Below are positions 53,239 through 62,977 of a stretch of 64,000 bases of DNA, in pieces. The translations under genes were made by a program, and so were the position numbers. The notes beneath the pieces are model-generated. The model was not told the origin of the DNA, did no database searches, and saw only the letters and a program-made list of their open reading frames with translations. The DNA comes from Streptomyces sp. NRRL F-6131 (GTDB lineage Bacteria; Actinomycetota; Actinomycetes; Streptomycetales; Streptomycetaceae): contig JOHN01000005.1 in the NCBI GenBank assembly GCA_000719695.1, positions 119,105 to 183,104 on the forward strand. The letters run 5' to 3'. Position 1 is the first letter of the stretch, and every line of letters starts with the position of its first letter.

Positions 53239-53874
53239 TCAGTCGGTGCCGGGGCGCAGCGCGTCCAGCGCCCGTCGCAGGCCGGCCAGCTTGCGCTCCA
53301 GGTGCGCCGCGGTGGCCGCCACCCCGCTGTCCTCGGTGCCGTCCAGCTGCTTGGTCAGCGACTCGGCCTGCTCCTCGACGGCGGCCAGCCGGGCCGACAG
53401 CTCGCCCAGCAGCGCGCCGCCGATGGCCGGCTCGGCGCCGCTCGCCTCCAGCTGCAGCCGCAGCAGCGCGGCCTGCTCCTTCAGCTGGCAGTTCTTCATG
53501 TAGAGGTCGACGAAGACCGAGACCTTGGCGCGCAGCACCCAGGGGTCGAACGGCTTGGAGATGTAGTCGACCGCGCCGGCCGCGTACCCGCGGAAGGTGT
53601 GGTGCGGGCCGTGGTTGATCGCGGTCAGGAAGATGATCGGGATGTCCCGGGTGCGCTCGCGGCGCTTGATGTGGGCGGCGGTCTCGAAACCGTCCATCCC
53701 CGGCATCTGGACGTCCAGCAGGATCACCGCGAAGTCGTCGGTGAGCAGCGCCTTGAGCGCCTCCTCGCCGGAGGCCGCCCGGACCAGGGTCTGGTCCAGC
53801 GCCGAGAGGATCGCCTCCAGTGCCAGGAGGTTCTCCGGCCGGTCGTCGACCAGGAGGATCTTCGCCTTCTGCAT
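53239..53874 (-). CDS. osaB: Response regulator OsaB, receiver plus coiled coil
   Basis: 211 residues. The receiver domain (1-125) has acidic pocket VDDRPEN, phospho-Asp in VILLDVQMPGMDGF near 55 and the SKPFDP lysine. There is no DNA-binding domain; a helical, heptad-rich region (about 130-205, SARLAAVEEQAESLTKQLDG) suggests a coiled coil. This matches OsaB of S. coelicolor, needed for aerial growth under osmotic stress. The ATG at 53874 has GGAGGG 9 nt upstream. The hybrid kinase OsaA is encoded upstream on the same strand, separated by a terminator. Confidence 0.9.
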   Translation of the reverse strand: MQKAKILLVDDRPENLLALEAILSALDQTLVRAASGEEALKALLTDDFAVILLDVQMPGMDGFETAAHIKRRERTRDIPIIFLTAINHGPHHTFRGYAAGAVDYISKPFDPWVLRAKVSVFVDLYMKNCQLKEQAALLRLQLEASGAEPAIGGALLGELSARLAAVEEQAESLTKQLDGTEDSGVAATAAHLERKLAGLRRALDALRPGTD

Positions 53875-54121
53875 TACGACGCGCCCTCCTGTCGCCTGCC
53901 TACCTGGGGAAGGCACCCGCGTACTGCCCACCGCTACCCCGGCCATGCTAGCCGCACCCCCTCGCCCGGCACATCGCTCCGTCGCGTCCGGATCCGGAGC
54001 GGCGCGCAGTCAGTGCACCGGCGTACGCTCACCAGCGAGTCGTCACTCGGTCACTGTTCGCAACGATCGGTGACCCTACCCGGTTCCCGGCCCTCGCCGC
54101 CAGCAAACCGCCCGCCCCACC
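53875..54121 (-). promoter_or_regulatory. osaB upstream region
   Basis: GGTCAC (54049-54054) and GTGACC (54070-54075) form an inverted repeat with a 15-nt centre, and GTCACT occurs twice within 54042-54055. I looked for the Streptomyces SigB consensus GNNTN14-16GGGTAY and found GGGTAG-like -10 sequences but no properly spaced -35. Confidence 0.3.
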
Positions 54122-54157
54122 GGCGTGAACCCCGGAGCGTACTCCGGGATTCACGCC
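54122..54157 (-). terminator. osaA terminator
   Basis: Arms 54122-54137 and 54142-54157 (GGCGTGAACCCCGGAG arm) pair over 16 bp with one C-A mismatch and a 4-nt CGTA loop, about 100 nt after the osaA stop. Confidence 0.7.
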
Positions 54158-54254
54158 CCCGCCATCCGACCGGGCCGAACTCGGGCGTGCCCGGGGCCTC
54201 CTGGGCCCCGGCGCCCGGCGGTCAGGACTCGGTCAGGACTCGGTCGGAACTCGG

Positions 54255-57200
54255 TCAGGACTTCCGGACGGTGAGCCACTCGTGCATCACCGACAGCAGG
54301 TGGTCGGTCTCCACCGGCTTGGTGATGTGGTCGGTGGCACCGGCCTCCAGGGACTTCTCCTTGTCGCCCTTCATCGCCTTGGCGGTCAGCGCGATGATCG
54401 GCAACCCGGCGAACTGGGGCATCCGGCGGATCGCCTCGGTGGTCGCGTACCCGTCCATCTCCGGCATCATGATGTCCATCAGGACCAGCGCGACGTTCTC
54501 GTGCTGCTCCAGCATCTCGATGCCCTCGCGGCCGTTCTCCGCGTACAGGACGGTCAGGCCGTGCTGCTCCAGCACGCTGGTGAGGGCGAACACGTTGCGC
54601 ACGTCGTCGTCGACGATCAGCACCTGCTCGCCGTCGAAGCGGGTGTCGCTCCGGCCGGCGGAGCGGAGCGTCGACGCTGCCTCCGGGACCCGTCCCTCGG
54701 CCGTCCGGCCCTCCCCCGTCCGTCCGGCGTCCCCGCGCAGGCCGGTGGGCCGGGCCGGGGCGGACCTGCCGTCGGCCGGCGGCAGGTCCAGGGCCGCCGC
54801 GCGACGGCGCTCGACCGCGCCCCGGCGGCGGACCTCGACCAGCTCGCGCACCTCCTGCGCCCAGTGGTCGGCCGGGTTCTCGCCCACCGGCACCGGCGTT
54901 CCCACCGGGGTCACCCCGACCGAGGCGCGCAGCACGGGCGCGCTCGGGCCCGCCTGGCCGCCCGCCTCCGGGGCCTCGGCCCGCAGCGGCAGGTAGAGGG
55001 TGAAGGTCGAGCCCTTGCCCAGCTCGCTCTCGGCGTGGATCTCGCCGCCGAGCAGCCTGGCGATCTCCCGGCTGATCGACAGCCCGAGACCGGTGCCGCC
55101 GTACTTGCGGCTGGTGGTGCCGTCCGCCTGCCGGAACGGCTCGAAGATCTCCCGCAGCTTGTTGCCCGGGATCCCGATGCCGGTGTCGGACACCGTGAAG
55201 GCGATCAGCGGGTCGTCCGGGTCGTCGATCGCGCCCGCCTCCAGCAGCTGCTCGCGCACGTGCTGCGGCACGTCCCGGCCGGCCGGGCTGATCGAGAAGT
55301 CCACGGCACCGGTGTCGGTGAACTTCACGGCGTTGGAGATGAGGTTGCGCAGCACCTGCTGGAGCCGCTGCTCGTCGGTGTGCAGGGTGACCGGCAGGGC
55401 CGGCGAGACCCGGACGCCGAACTCCAGGTTCTTGTCGAGCGCGACCGGCTGGAAGGTCGCCTCCACGTAGTCGACCAGCTGGACGAGGGCGATCCGGGCC
55501 GGCCGGACGTCCATCTTCCCCGCCTCGACCTTGGACAGGTCGAGGATGTCGTTGATCAGCTGGAGCAGGTCGGAGCCGGCACCGTGGATGGTGTCGGCGA
55601 ACTCGACCTGCTTGGGCGACAGGTTGCCCTCGTTGTTGTCGGAGAGCAGCTTGGCCAGGATCAGCAGCGAGTTCAGCGGGGTGCGCAGCTCGTGCGACAT
55701 GTTGGCGAGGAACTCGCTCTTGTACCGGGAGGCCAGCGCGAGCTGCTCGGCGCGCTCCTCCAGCACCTGCCGGGCCTCCTCGATCTCGCTGTTCTTGATC
55801 TCGATGTCGCGGTTCTGCTGGGCGAGTTGCTCGGCCTTCTCCTGCAACTCCTCGTTGGTGCGCTCCAGTTCCTCCTGACGCGCCTCCAATTCGGCGGACC
55901 GCATCGAGAGTTCCGCGGTCAGCCGCTGGGACTCCAGCAGCAGGCCCTCGGTCTTGGTGTTGACGCTGATGGTGTTGACGGTGACCCCGATGAGGTCGGC
56001 GATCTGGTTGAGGAAGTCCAGCGCGACGGTGGTGAACGAGCTGAAGGTGGCCAGCTCGATCACCCCGAGCAGCCGGCCCTCGAACAGCACCGGCAGCACC
56101 ACGATGTGGGCCGGCGAGGCCTCGCCCAGGCCGGAGGCGATCTTCAGGTACCCGGGCGGCGCCTCCTTGAGGATGATCGCCCGCTTCTCCACCGCCGCCT
56201 GCCCGATCAGCGACTCACCGGGGCGGAAGGTCGTCGGCATGGCCCGCCGCTGGTAGCCGTAGCTGCCGATCAGCCGCAGCACCGTGTCGTTCTCGTCGTC
56301 GTCCTCGGTGATCAGCTCGGCGGTACGGCCGGCCGGCTGGGCGAGGAAGAACGCGCCGTGCTGCGCCGAGACCACCGGGGTGAGCTCGGTCATGATCAGC
56401 GAGGCCACCGCCTCCAGGTCCCGCCGCCCCTGGAGCAGACCGGAGATCCGGGCCAGGTTGGTCTTCAGCCAGTCCTGCTCCTGGTTGGTGCGGGTGGTCT
56501 CGCGCAGGTTGGCGATCATCTGGTTGATGTTGTCCTTGAGCTCGTCGAGCTCGCCGGCGGCGTCCACGTCGATCCGCAGCGACAGGTCGCCCCGGGTCAC
56601 CGCGGTGGCGACCTGCGCGATCGCGCGCACCTGCCGGGTGAGGTTGTTCGCCAGCTCGTTGACGGACTCGGTGAGGTCCTGCCAGGTGCCGTCCACCCCG
56701 GGCACCCTGGCCTGGCCGCCCAGGCGCCCGTCGGTGCCGACCTCGCGGGCCACCCGGGTCACCTCGTCGGCGAACGCCGACAGCTGGTCCACCATGGTGT
56801 TGATGCTGGTCTTCAGCTCCAGGATCTCGCCCCGGGCGTCCACGTCGATCTTCTGCGACAGGTCGCCGCGCGCCACGGCCGTGATCACCAGCGCGATGTT
56901 CCGCACCTGACCGGTCAGGTTGTTGGCCATCAGGTTGACGTTGTCGGTCAGGTCCTTCCAGATGCCCGCCACGCCCGGCACGCCCGCCTGGCCGCCCAGG
57001 ATCCCGTCGGTGCCCACCTCGCGGGCCACCCGGGTCACCTCCACCGCGAAGGCGGAGAGCTGGTCGACCATGGTGTTGAGCGTCCCGGCCAGCGCCGCGA
57101 CCTCGCCCTGCGCCTCGATGGTGATCTTCTTGGAGAGGTCGCCCGAGGCCACCGCGGTCGCCACCTCGGCGATGTTCCGCACCTGGCTGGTGAGGTTCGA

Positions 57201-58997
57201 CGCCATGAAGTTGACGTTGTCGGTCAGGTCCTTCCAGATGCCCGAGACCCCGCGCACCCGGGCCTGCCCGCCGAGGTTCCCCTCGGTGCCGACCTCGCGG
57301 GCCACCCGGGTGACCTCGTCGGCGAACGCCGACAACTGGTCCACCATGGTGTTGACGGTGGTGACCAGCTCCAGGATCTCGCCCCGGGCGTCGACGGTGA
57401 TCTTCTTCGAGACGTCGCCGCGGGCCACCGCGGTGGTCACCTCGGCGATGTTGCGGACCTGGCTGGTCAGGTTGTTGGCCATCAGGTTGACGCTGTTGGT
57501 CAGGTCCTTCCAGGTGCCGGACACCCCCGGCACGCTCGCCTGGCCGCCGAGGATGCCCTCGGTGCCGACGTCCCGGGCCACCCGGGTCACCTCGTCCGCG
57601 AACGCCGAGAGCTGGTCGACCATCGTGTTGATGGTGTTCTTCAGCTCCAGGATCTCGCCGCGCGCGTCCACCTGGATCTTCTGCGACAGGTCGCCGCGCG
57701 CCACCGCCGTGGTCACCTGCGCGATGTTCCGCACCTGGTCGGTGAGGTTGTTCGCCATGAAGTTGACGTTGTCGGTGAGGTCCCGCCAGACGCCGGCCGC
57801 CCAGGGCACCTGCGCCTGACCGCCCAGCCGTCCCTCGGTGCCCACCTGACGGGCCACCCGGGTCACCTGCTCGGCGAAGCCGGAGAGCTGGTCGACCATC
57901 GTGTTGATGGTGTTCTTCAGCTCCAGGATCTCGCCGCGCGCGTCCACCTCGATCTTCTGCGACAGGTCGCCGCGCGCCACCGCCGTGGTCACCTGCGCGA
58001 TGCTGCGGACCTGACCCGTCAGGTTGTCCGCCATGAAGTTCACCGAATCGGTGAGGTCCCGCCAGACCCCGGCGACGCCGGGCACCTGCGCCTGACCGCC
58101 CAGCCTGCCCTCGGTGCCCACGTCCCGGGCCACCCGGGTCACCTGCGCCGCGAAGCCGTTCAGCTGGTCCACCATCGTGTTGACGGTGTTCTTCAGCTCC
58201 AGCATCTCGCCGGCCACCTCGACCGTCACCTTGCGGGACAGGTCGCCCTTGGCGACCGCGGTGGTCACCTGCGCGATGTTCCGCACCTGCGCGGTCAGCC
58301 GACCGGCCATGGTGTTGACCGAGTCCGCGAGGTCCTTCCAGCTGCCGGACACGCTGCGGACCTTCGCCTGGCCGCCCAGCTTGCCCTCGGTACCGACCTC
58401 GCGGGCCACCCGGGTCACCTCGTCGGTGAACTCCGACAGCTGGTCCACCAGCCCGTTGACGGTGCGGCCGATCTTCAGGTACTCGCCGCGCAGCGGGTGG
58501 CTCACCCCGTTGCTGTGCAGCGAGCGCAGCTCCATCTTCTGGTCGAGGTCGCCCTCGGCGATCGAGGTCAGCACCCGGCCGACCTCCGACATCGGCCGCG
58601 CCAGGTCGTCGATCAGCGCGTTGCAGTTGTCGACCGCCGCCATCCAGGCGCCCTCGCCGGCACCGGTCTCCAGCCGCTCGTTCAGCCGGCCCTCGCGGCC
58701 CACCGCCCGCCGCACCCGGGCCAGCTCGCCCGTCAGGTGCTGGTTGCGCTCCGCCACCTCGTTGAACACCGCGGCGATCTCCGCCAGCGGTCCGTCCCCG
58801 GGCACCGTCAGCCGGCGCCGGAAGTTTCCGTCCCGCATCGCCGTCAGCGCGGCCAGCAGCTTGCGCAACTCGGCCGGCTCGGCGCCGCGGTTGTGGTTGA
58901 CACGCCGGCCGGCCGCGCTCCGCGGCGCGGCCCCGGGCCGTCCACCACGCTGAGCGGGCGGCGTCGTACCGGTTGCGTCCTTGGTGGCCGAACTCAA
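54255..58997 (-). CDS. osaA: Hybrid histidine kinase OsaA with long HAMP array
   Basis: 1580-residue soluble hybrid kinase for osmoadaptation. There is no membrane helix. Residues ~50-150 hold degenerate HAMP units. About 150-815 hold seven and a half near-identical 92-residue units, each with [20 protein letters not shown] and [20 protein letters not shown] types of segment, i.e. paired HAMP domains. A GAF domain (about 855-1010), a coiled coil (1025-1090), HisKA with the His in [11 protein letters not shown] near 1100, HATPase ([18 protein letters not shown]) and a receiver near 1460-1575 ([11 protein letters not shown]) follow. The TTG start at 58997 has GGGAGGGG 4 nt upstream. It pairs with osaB and is divergent from osaC. 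Confidence 0.93.
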   Translation of the reverse strand: MSSATKDATGTTPPAQRGGRPGAAPRSAAGRRVNHNRGAEPAELRKLLAALTAMRDGNFRRRLTVPGDGPLAEIAAVFNEVAERNQHLTGELARVRRAVGREGRLNERLETGAGEGAWMAAVDNCNALIDDLARPMSEVGRVLTSIAEGDLDQKMELRSLHSNGVSHPLRGEYLKIGRTVNGLVDQLSEFTDEVTRVAREVGTEGKLGGQAKVRSVSGSWKDLADSVNTMAGRLTAQVRNIAQVTTAVAKGDLSRKVTVEVAGEMLELKNTVNTMVDQLNGFAAQVTRVARDVGTEGRLGGQAQVPGVAGVWRDLTDSVNFMADNLTGQVRSIAQVTTAVARGDLSQKIEVDARGEILELKNTINTMVDQLSGFAEQVTRVARQVGTEGRLGGQAQVPWAAGVWRDLTDNVNFMANNLTDQVRNIAQVTTAVARGDLSQKIQVDARGEILELKNTINTMVDQLSAFADEVTRVARDVGTEGILGGQASVPGVSGTWKDLTNSVNLMANNLTSQVRNIAEVTTAVARGDVSKKITVDARGEILELVTTVNTMVDQLSAFADEVTRVAREVGTEGNLGGQARVRGVSGIWKDLTDNVNFMASNLTSQVRNIAEVATAVASGDLSKKITIEAQGEVAALAGTLNTMVDQLSAFAVEVTRVAREVGTDGILGGQAGVPGVAGIWKDLTDNVNLMANNLTGQVRNIALVITAVARGDLSQKIDVDARGEILELKTSINTMVDQLSAFADEVTRVAREVGTDGRLGGQARVPGVDGTWQDLTESVNELANNLTRQVRAIAQVATAVTRGDLSLRIDVDAAGELDELKDNINQMIANLRETTRTNQEQDWLKTNLARISGLLQGRRDLEAVASLIMTELTPVVSAQHGAFFLAQPAGRTAELITEDDDENDTVLRLIGSYGYQRRAMPTTFRPGESLIGQAAVEKRAIILKEAPPGYLKIASGLGEASPAHIVVLPVLFEGRLLGVIELATFSSFTTVALDFLNQIADLIGVTVNTISVNTKTEGLLLESQRLTAELSMRSAELEARQEELERTNEELQEKAEQLAQQNRDIEIKNSEIEEARQVLEERAEQLALASRYKSEFLANMSHELRTPLNSLLILAKLLSDNNEGNLSPKQVEFADTIHGAGSDLLQLINDILDLSKVEAGKMDVRPARIALVQLVDYVEATFQPVALDKNLEFGVRVSPALPVTLHTDEQRLQQVLRNLISNAVKFTDTGAVDFSISPAGRDVPQHVREQLLEAGAIDDPDDPLIAFTVSDTGIGIPGNKLREIFEPFRQADGTTSRKYGGTGLGLSISREIARLLGGEIHAESELGKGSTFTLYLPLRAEAPEAGGQAGPSAPVLRASVGVTPVGTPVPVGENPADHWAQEVRELVEVRRRGAVERRRAAALDLPPADGRSAPARPTGLRGDAGRTGEGRTAEGRVPEAASTLRSAGRSDTRFDGEQVLIVDDDVRNVFALTSVLEQHGLTVLYAENGREGIEMLEQHENVALVLMDIMMPEMDGYATTEAIRRMPQFAGLPIIALTAKAMKGDKEKSLEAGATDHITKPVETDHLLSVMHEWLTVRKS
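56560..58540 (-). repeat. 276-bp tandem repeats encoding the HAMP array of osaA
   Basis: Motifs such as the CTCCAGGATCTCGCC core recur at a 276-bp period (for example near 57361, 57637 and 57913), i.e. 92 codons. Adjacent units at 57560-58110 are the most alike at DNA level, indicating recent duplication or gene conversion. Confidence 0.88.
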
Positions 58998-59158
58998 CGG
59001 GCCCCTCCCAGATCGTGAACTGTCCGGCGGCCCCGCCGACGCGCCCCGGACGGGGCCCGCCGCCGGCAACCGTCCCGGCGTTACGTCCCGGTGGCCGCTC
59101 GGGGCCCACCGGAACCCGCAACGACCGTACTGCGCCGACCGGACATCGCGGACCCCCC

Positions 59159-59186
59159 AGTCTGGCAGCACTCGCGCCCGGTACAA
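59159..59186 (-). promoter_or_regulatory. Possible osaA promoter in the osaA-osaC gap
   Basis: TTGTAC (59181-59186), a 16-bp spacer and CAGACT (59159-59164) read toward osaA, about 160 nt upstream of its start. The 415-bp gap (58998-59412) serves both divergent genes; I found no confident osaC promoter in it. Confidence 0.35.
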
Positions 59187-59412
59187 GGCCGGTTGCGCTC
59201 GGTTGGTACCGCCCGGTGCGAAACGGGTGGGCAGAATCACCCTCCGGTGCCTGTTTCGACTCCCCGCCCCCGCGGGGAACCCAGCGGAAAGTAGGGTGGA
59301 GCGCTGCACCGGGCCACCGACCCGCCCCAGCGCCGCCGCCACCCCGCCGGCGCACCGGGAGTCGGCGCCGCACCCCGGGCAGCCAGGGCCAGAGCAGAGG
59401 AGACGTGGCAAC

Positions 59413-61974
59413 GTGGTCACCGCGCGCGCAGCCGCCACCTTCGAACCCGTGGGCCGGTCGGCCGGTGCCGCCCGCTCCTTCGTCCGCGAGGCCCTGTTGG
59501 GCTGGGGCCTGCCGGAGGTCGTCGACGACGCCGTCGTCCTGGTCAGCGAGCTGGTCACCAACGCCGTCGTGCACGCCGGCACCGCCGCCGAGGTGTGCTG
59601 CCTGCGCGAGGACGGCACCGTCCGGATCGAGGTCACCGACCACCACCCCGAACGCGGCCTGCCCACCTTCGCCGACGTCCCCACCACCGCGTCCGACCAC
59701 TACGCCGACGCCGACGGCGAGGGCGGCCGCGGCCTGCTGATGTGCGCCGCCCTCGCCGAACGCTGGGGCGTCGAGTACGGCTCCGGCCGCAAGACCGTCT
59801 GGTTCCGGCTCATCCTGCCCGCGCACCCCGCCGGCACCCGCTACGCGCTGCCCGCCACCCCCGGCGGCGAACTGCCCCGCAGCAGCGGCCCGGTGCACGT
59901 CGCCGTCGTCCAGCTCGACGACGACGGCCGGGTGCTCGCCTGGAACCCCGACGCCGAAGCGCTCTTCCAGCACCCCGCCGACACCGTGCTCGGCCGCCCC
60001 TGGGCCGACCTCGCGCTCTGGCCGCAGACCGCCGACGCCGGGCCCGGCCTCGGCCTCGCCGCCACCCTGCGGCTCGCCCGCTGGGAGGGCGGCTACGCCC
60101 TGCGCCGCGCCGACGGCAGCACCGTCGACGTCTACGGCGTCCAGGTCCGCCTGCGCGACACCGACGGCACCCCGTCCACGCTCTGCACGCTGGTCCTCGA
60201 CGACCACCGCGCCGTCCTGCGCTCCCCCGCCCGCGCCCTGCCCGGCGACCGCTCCGAACCCGCCGCCCGGCTCGACCTGCTGGCCGGCCTCGGCACCGGC
60301 GAGGACCTCGACACCCTGCTCCAGCACACCGTCGAACGCGCCCGCGACCTGCTCGACGCCGACGCCGCCTACCTGCTGCTCACCACCGAGGACGAGACCG
60401 CCTTCGAGGTCCGCGCCGCCACCGGACTGCCCGCCGCACGGCCGCACACCCGCTTCCCCGTCGACACCGGCAACCGCTACGACTCACCCCGGCTGCCCTC
60501 CGTCCACGAGGACCTCGCCGCCCGCCCCACCGGCCTGCCCGTGCTCGACGACAGCGGACTGCGCTCCCTGCTCACCGTCCCGCTCAAGGTCGAGGGCCGG
60601 CTGATCGGCTCGCTCGGCATCGCCACCGCCGGCCCCGGCCGCTACGACAACGAGGACGCGCTGCGGCTGCAGTCCGCCGCCGACCGGCTCGCCCTCGCCG
60701 TCGAGTCCACCCGGCTCACCGAACTCGAACGGCTGCGCCGCGGCTCGCTCTCCTTCCTCGTCGAAGCCTCCGACCTGCTCGCCGGCACCCTGGAGCACGA
60801 GCAGACCCTGGCCCTGATGGCGCAGATGGCCGTCCCCACCCTCGCCTCCTGGTGCGCCGTCTACACCAACGGCGACCACGGCGCCCCCGCCTCGCTCGCC
60901 TTCGTCCTGCACGAGGACGAGGACCGCATCGACCCGCTGCGCGCCCTGCTCGACAAGACCGCCGCCCCGGACACCGGCCCCACCCACGGCGCCCGCTTCT
61001 GGACCGGTCCCACCGACACCGCCGACGGCAACGGCTTCACCCACGAACCCGGCCTCACCGGCCTCCTCGGCGAGACCGTCGTGCTGCCGCTGACCGCCCG
61101 CAACCGGGTGATCGGCCTGCTCGCGCTCGGCACCCCGAGCGGCGTCCGGTTCCGCCAGGAGGTCCTCGAACTCGCCGAGGACCTCTCCCGACGGGCCGCC
61201 CTCGCCCTCGACAACTCGCGCCTCTACTCCGAGCGCACCGCCACCAGCCAGGCCCTGCAGCGCAGCCTGCTGCCCCCGGACCTGCCGGACATCCCCGGTG
61301 TCGAGGTCGACGTCTACTACCAGGCCGCGGGCGAGGGCAACGAGGTCGGCGGCGACTTCTACGACCTCTTCCCGATCCGCGAGGGCACCTACGGCTTCGC
61401 CATCGGCGACGTCTGCGGCACCGGCCCGGAGGCCGCCTCGGTCACCGGCCTGGCCCGGCACTCGCTGCGCCTGCTCGCCCGCGAGGGCCTGGACGCCCCG
61501 CAGGTCCTCAGCCGGCTCAACACCGCGATCCTCGACGAGGGTTCGCGCAGCCGCTTCCTCACCCTGCTGTACGGCGAGCTGACGCCCCGCCCGGACGGCA
61601 GCACCGAACTCTCCCTGGTCTGCGCCGGCCATCCGCTGCCGCTGCGACTGCGCACCGACGGCCGGGTCGACCGGGCCGCCACCCCGCAGCCGCTGCTCGG
61701 CGTCATGGACGACCTCGACCTGACCGCCGAGCACCTGGTGCTCAACCCCGGCGAGGTCCTGCTCTGCGTCACCGACGGCGTCACCGAGCGCCGCGAGGGC
61801 CTGCGGATGCTGGGCGACGACGGCCTCGCCGAGGTGCTCACCGGCTGCACCGGCCTCACCGCCGGGGCGGTCGCCCTGCGCGTCCAGCGGGCGGTCGAAC
61901 GCTTCGCCCCCGAGCCGCCCTCCGACGACATGGCCATCCTCACCCTGCGGGTGCCCACCCAACGGAGCGCCTGA
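59413..61974 (+). CDS. osaC: OsaC-like multidomain regulator: anti-sigma kinase, PAS, GAF, PP2C
   Basis: 853 residues. An RsbW-like HATPase (10-140: VSELVTNAVVHAG and GGRGLLMCAALAERWGVE), a PAS domain (about 155-265: AWNPDAEALFQH), two GAF domains (about 285-430 and 445-615) and a SpoIIE/PP2C phosphatase (about 625-850: GNEVGGDFYDLFPI, AIGDVCGTGPEAA, PPSDDMAILTL). S. coelicolor OsaC has this layout and returns SigB to resting activity after osmotic stress. The GTG at 59413 follows GAGGAGA. Fusing both a switch-kinase-like and a phosphatase domain in one protein is the notable feature. Confidence 0.9.
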   Translation: MVTARAAATFEPVGRSAGAARSFVREALLGWGLPEVVDDAVVLVSELVTNAVVHAGTAAEVCCLREDGTVRIEVTDHHPERGLPTFADVPTTASDHYADADGEGGRGLLMCAALAERWGVEYGSGRKTVWFRLILPAHPAGTRYALPATPGGELPRSSGPVHVAVVQLDDDGRVLAWNPDAEALFQHPADTVLGRPWADLALWPQTADAGPGLGLAATLRLARWEGGYALRRADGSTVDVYGVQVRLRDTDGTPSTLCTLVLDDHRAVLRSPARALPGDRSEPAARLDLLAGLGTGEDLDTLLQHTVERARDLLDADAAYLLLTTEDETAFEVRAATGLPAARPHTRFPVDTGNRYDSPRLPSVHEDLAARPTGLPVLDDSGLRSLLTVPLKVEGRLIGSLGIATAGPGRYDNEDALRLQSAADRLALAVESTRLTELERLRRGSLSFLVEASDLLAGTLEHEQTLALMAQMAVPTLASWCAVYTNGDHGAPASLAFVLHEDEDRIDPLRALLDKTAAPDTGPTHGARFWTGPTDTADGNGFTHEPGLTGLLGETVVLPLTARNRVIGLLALGTPSGVRFRQEVLELAEDLSRRAALALDNSRLYSERTATSQALQRSLLPPDLPDIPGVEVDVYYQAAGEGNEVGGDFYDLFPIREGTYGFAIGDVCGTGPEAASVTGLARHSLRLLAREGLDAPQVLSRLNTAILDEGSRSRFLTLLYGELTPRPDGSTELSLVCAGHPLPLRLRTDGRVDRAATPQPLLGVMDDLDLTAEHLVLNPGEVLLCVTDGVTERREGLRMLGDDGLAEVLTGCTGLTAGAVALRVQRAVERFAPEPPSDDMAILTLRVPTQRSA

Positions 61975-62042
61975 CCGCCGGCCGTCCGGCCGTCCGACCG
62001 CCCGGCCGCCCGGCCGCCCGGCCGCTTGATCTCCTGACCTGC

Positions 62043-62067
62043 GCCGGACGGAGCCGGGTCCGTCGGC
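62043..62067 (+). terminator. Possible osaC terminator
   Basis: GCCGGACGGA (62043-62052) pairs with TCCGTCGGC (62059-62067) with one bulged G and a 6-nt loop, 69 nt after the osaC stop. Confidence 0.45.
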
Positions 62068-62109
62068 TGTCGGAGCCTGAACGATCCACGACGGGACGCC
62101 GTCACAAAA

Positions 62110-62122
62110 TGTGCTATTCACA
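62110..62122 (+). promoter_or_regulatory. Symmetric site TGTG-N5-CACA upstream of the transporter gene
   Basis: TGTGCTATTCACA is an inverted repeat overlapping a second one (CACAAAATGTG, 62103-62113). GGGTACA then occurs at 62124-62130 and 62145-62151, 21 bp apart. It lies in the AT-richest part of the 61975-62337 gap, about 215 nt before the gene. The half-sites resemble CRP-type sites but with a 5-nt rather than 6-nt centre. Confidence 0.4.
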
Positions 62123-62337
62123 AGGGTACAAGCCCGCTCACCCTGGGTACACAGATCTCACCCGGGGAATCCCCCGGCGGGGACGTGACCAGCGGTTCTC
62201 CCGCTGGCCCACTTTCTGACCGCAGCCGTCGCACGCTCCAGTCGTGCGCGCCCGGCGCGGTCCTGCGCCTTCACCTCATCGACACTCACCCGCGTTCACT
62301 GCGCCCTGCGCGCGCCCATGAGTGAAAGGAGCCTCCG

Positions 62338-62901
62338 GTGAGCAATGAAGCTACCGGGGCACTGAACGCCCGCTCCACCGGCGCCGACGCGGGTAACCTC
62401 GGTTACCTCGCACTCGGCCTGACCCTCCTCGCCTACGGGCTCCTCTCGACCGGCCTCTTCAGCGGCACATCCGCGGGGAACTCGGCCCATCTCGCCCACA
62501 TCGTCGGCGGTATCACCCTGTTCGTCGCGGGCCTCTGGCAGCTCCGGGGCGGCGAGGGCTTCACCGGGACCGCCTTCACCGGCCTCGGCGCCTTCTGGGC
62601 CACCTGGTCCACGGCTTCCGGCGTCGGCAAGAACGCGGCCGGCCTGTTCCTGCTGCTGTGGGCCCTGCTCGCCCTCACCCTGACCGCGGCCGGCTGGAAC
62701 TCGGGACTGTTCAGCCGCGTGGTCTACGGGCTGCTGACGGTCTCCCTGTTCCTCTCCGCGATCGCCACCTTCAACACCTCCGGCGGCCTCGCCAAGGCGG
62801 CCGGCTGGATCGCCGCGGCCTCCGGGCTGGCGGCCTGGTACTGGGCCACCGCGTCGCTGACCAACAGCGCGTGGGGACGGGACGCCCTGCCGGTCAAGTA
62901 A
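62338..62901 (+). CDS. GPR1/FUN34/YaaH family acetate/succinate transporter
   Basis: 187-residue membrane protein with six hydrophobic helices, the usual YaaH topology. NLGYLALGLTLLAYGLLSTG opens helix 1, followed by AHIVGGITLFVAGLWQL, GTAFTGLGAFWATW and KNAAGLFLLLWALLALTLT. The canonical NPAPLGL motif at the first helix is replaced here by GNLGYLALGL. The GTG at 62338 has AAGGAG 6 nt upstream. It faces the PAP2 gene across a terminator. Substrate (acetate, succinate or other small acid) is inferred from family only. Confidence 0.85.
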   Translation: MSNEATGALNARSTGADAGNLGYLALGLTLLAYGLLSTGLFSGTSAGNSAHLAHIVGGITLFVAGLWQLRGGEGFTGTAFTGLGAFWATWSTASGVGKNAAGLFLLLWALLALTLTAAGWNSGLFSRVVYGLLTVSLFLSAIATFNTSGGLAKAAGWIAAASGLAAWYWATASLTNSAWGRDALPVK

Positions 62902-62912
62902 CGGCGGGTGTA

Positions 62913-62954
62913 CCGGTGGGCCGGACCCTCCCCCCACGGGGCCCGGCCCACCGG
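62913..62954. terminator. Bidirectional terminator between convergent genes
   Basis: CCGGTGGGCCGG (62913-62924) and CCGGCCCACCGG (62943-62954) form a perfect 12-bp stem that can extend by three more pairs inside. It lies 12 nt after the transporter stop and 24 nt after the PAP2 stop. Confidence 0.8.
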
Positions 62955-62977
62955 CATGTCCCGCGGCCGCCGACCGC

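Noticed and set aside
53875..54254. SigB-type promoter for osaB
   Set aside because: GGGTAG sequences occur but no GNNT element lies 14-16 bp upstream of them.
54282..59018. 1578-residue open frame on the plus strand opposite osaA
   Set aside because: It is a GC-rich shadow of osaA: it shows the same 276-bp periodicity, is dominated by Val, Gly, His and Arg, and has no domain signature.
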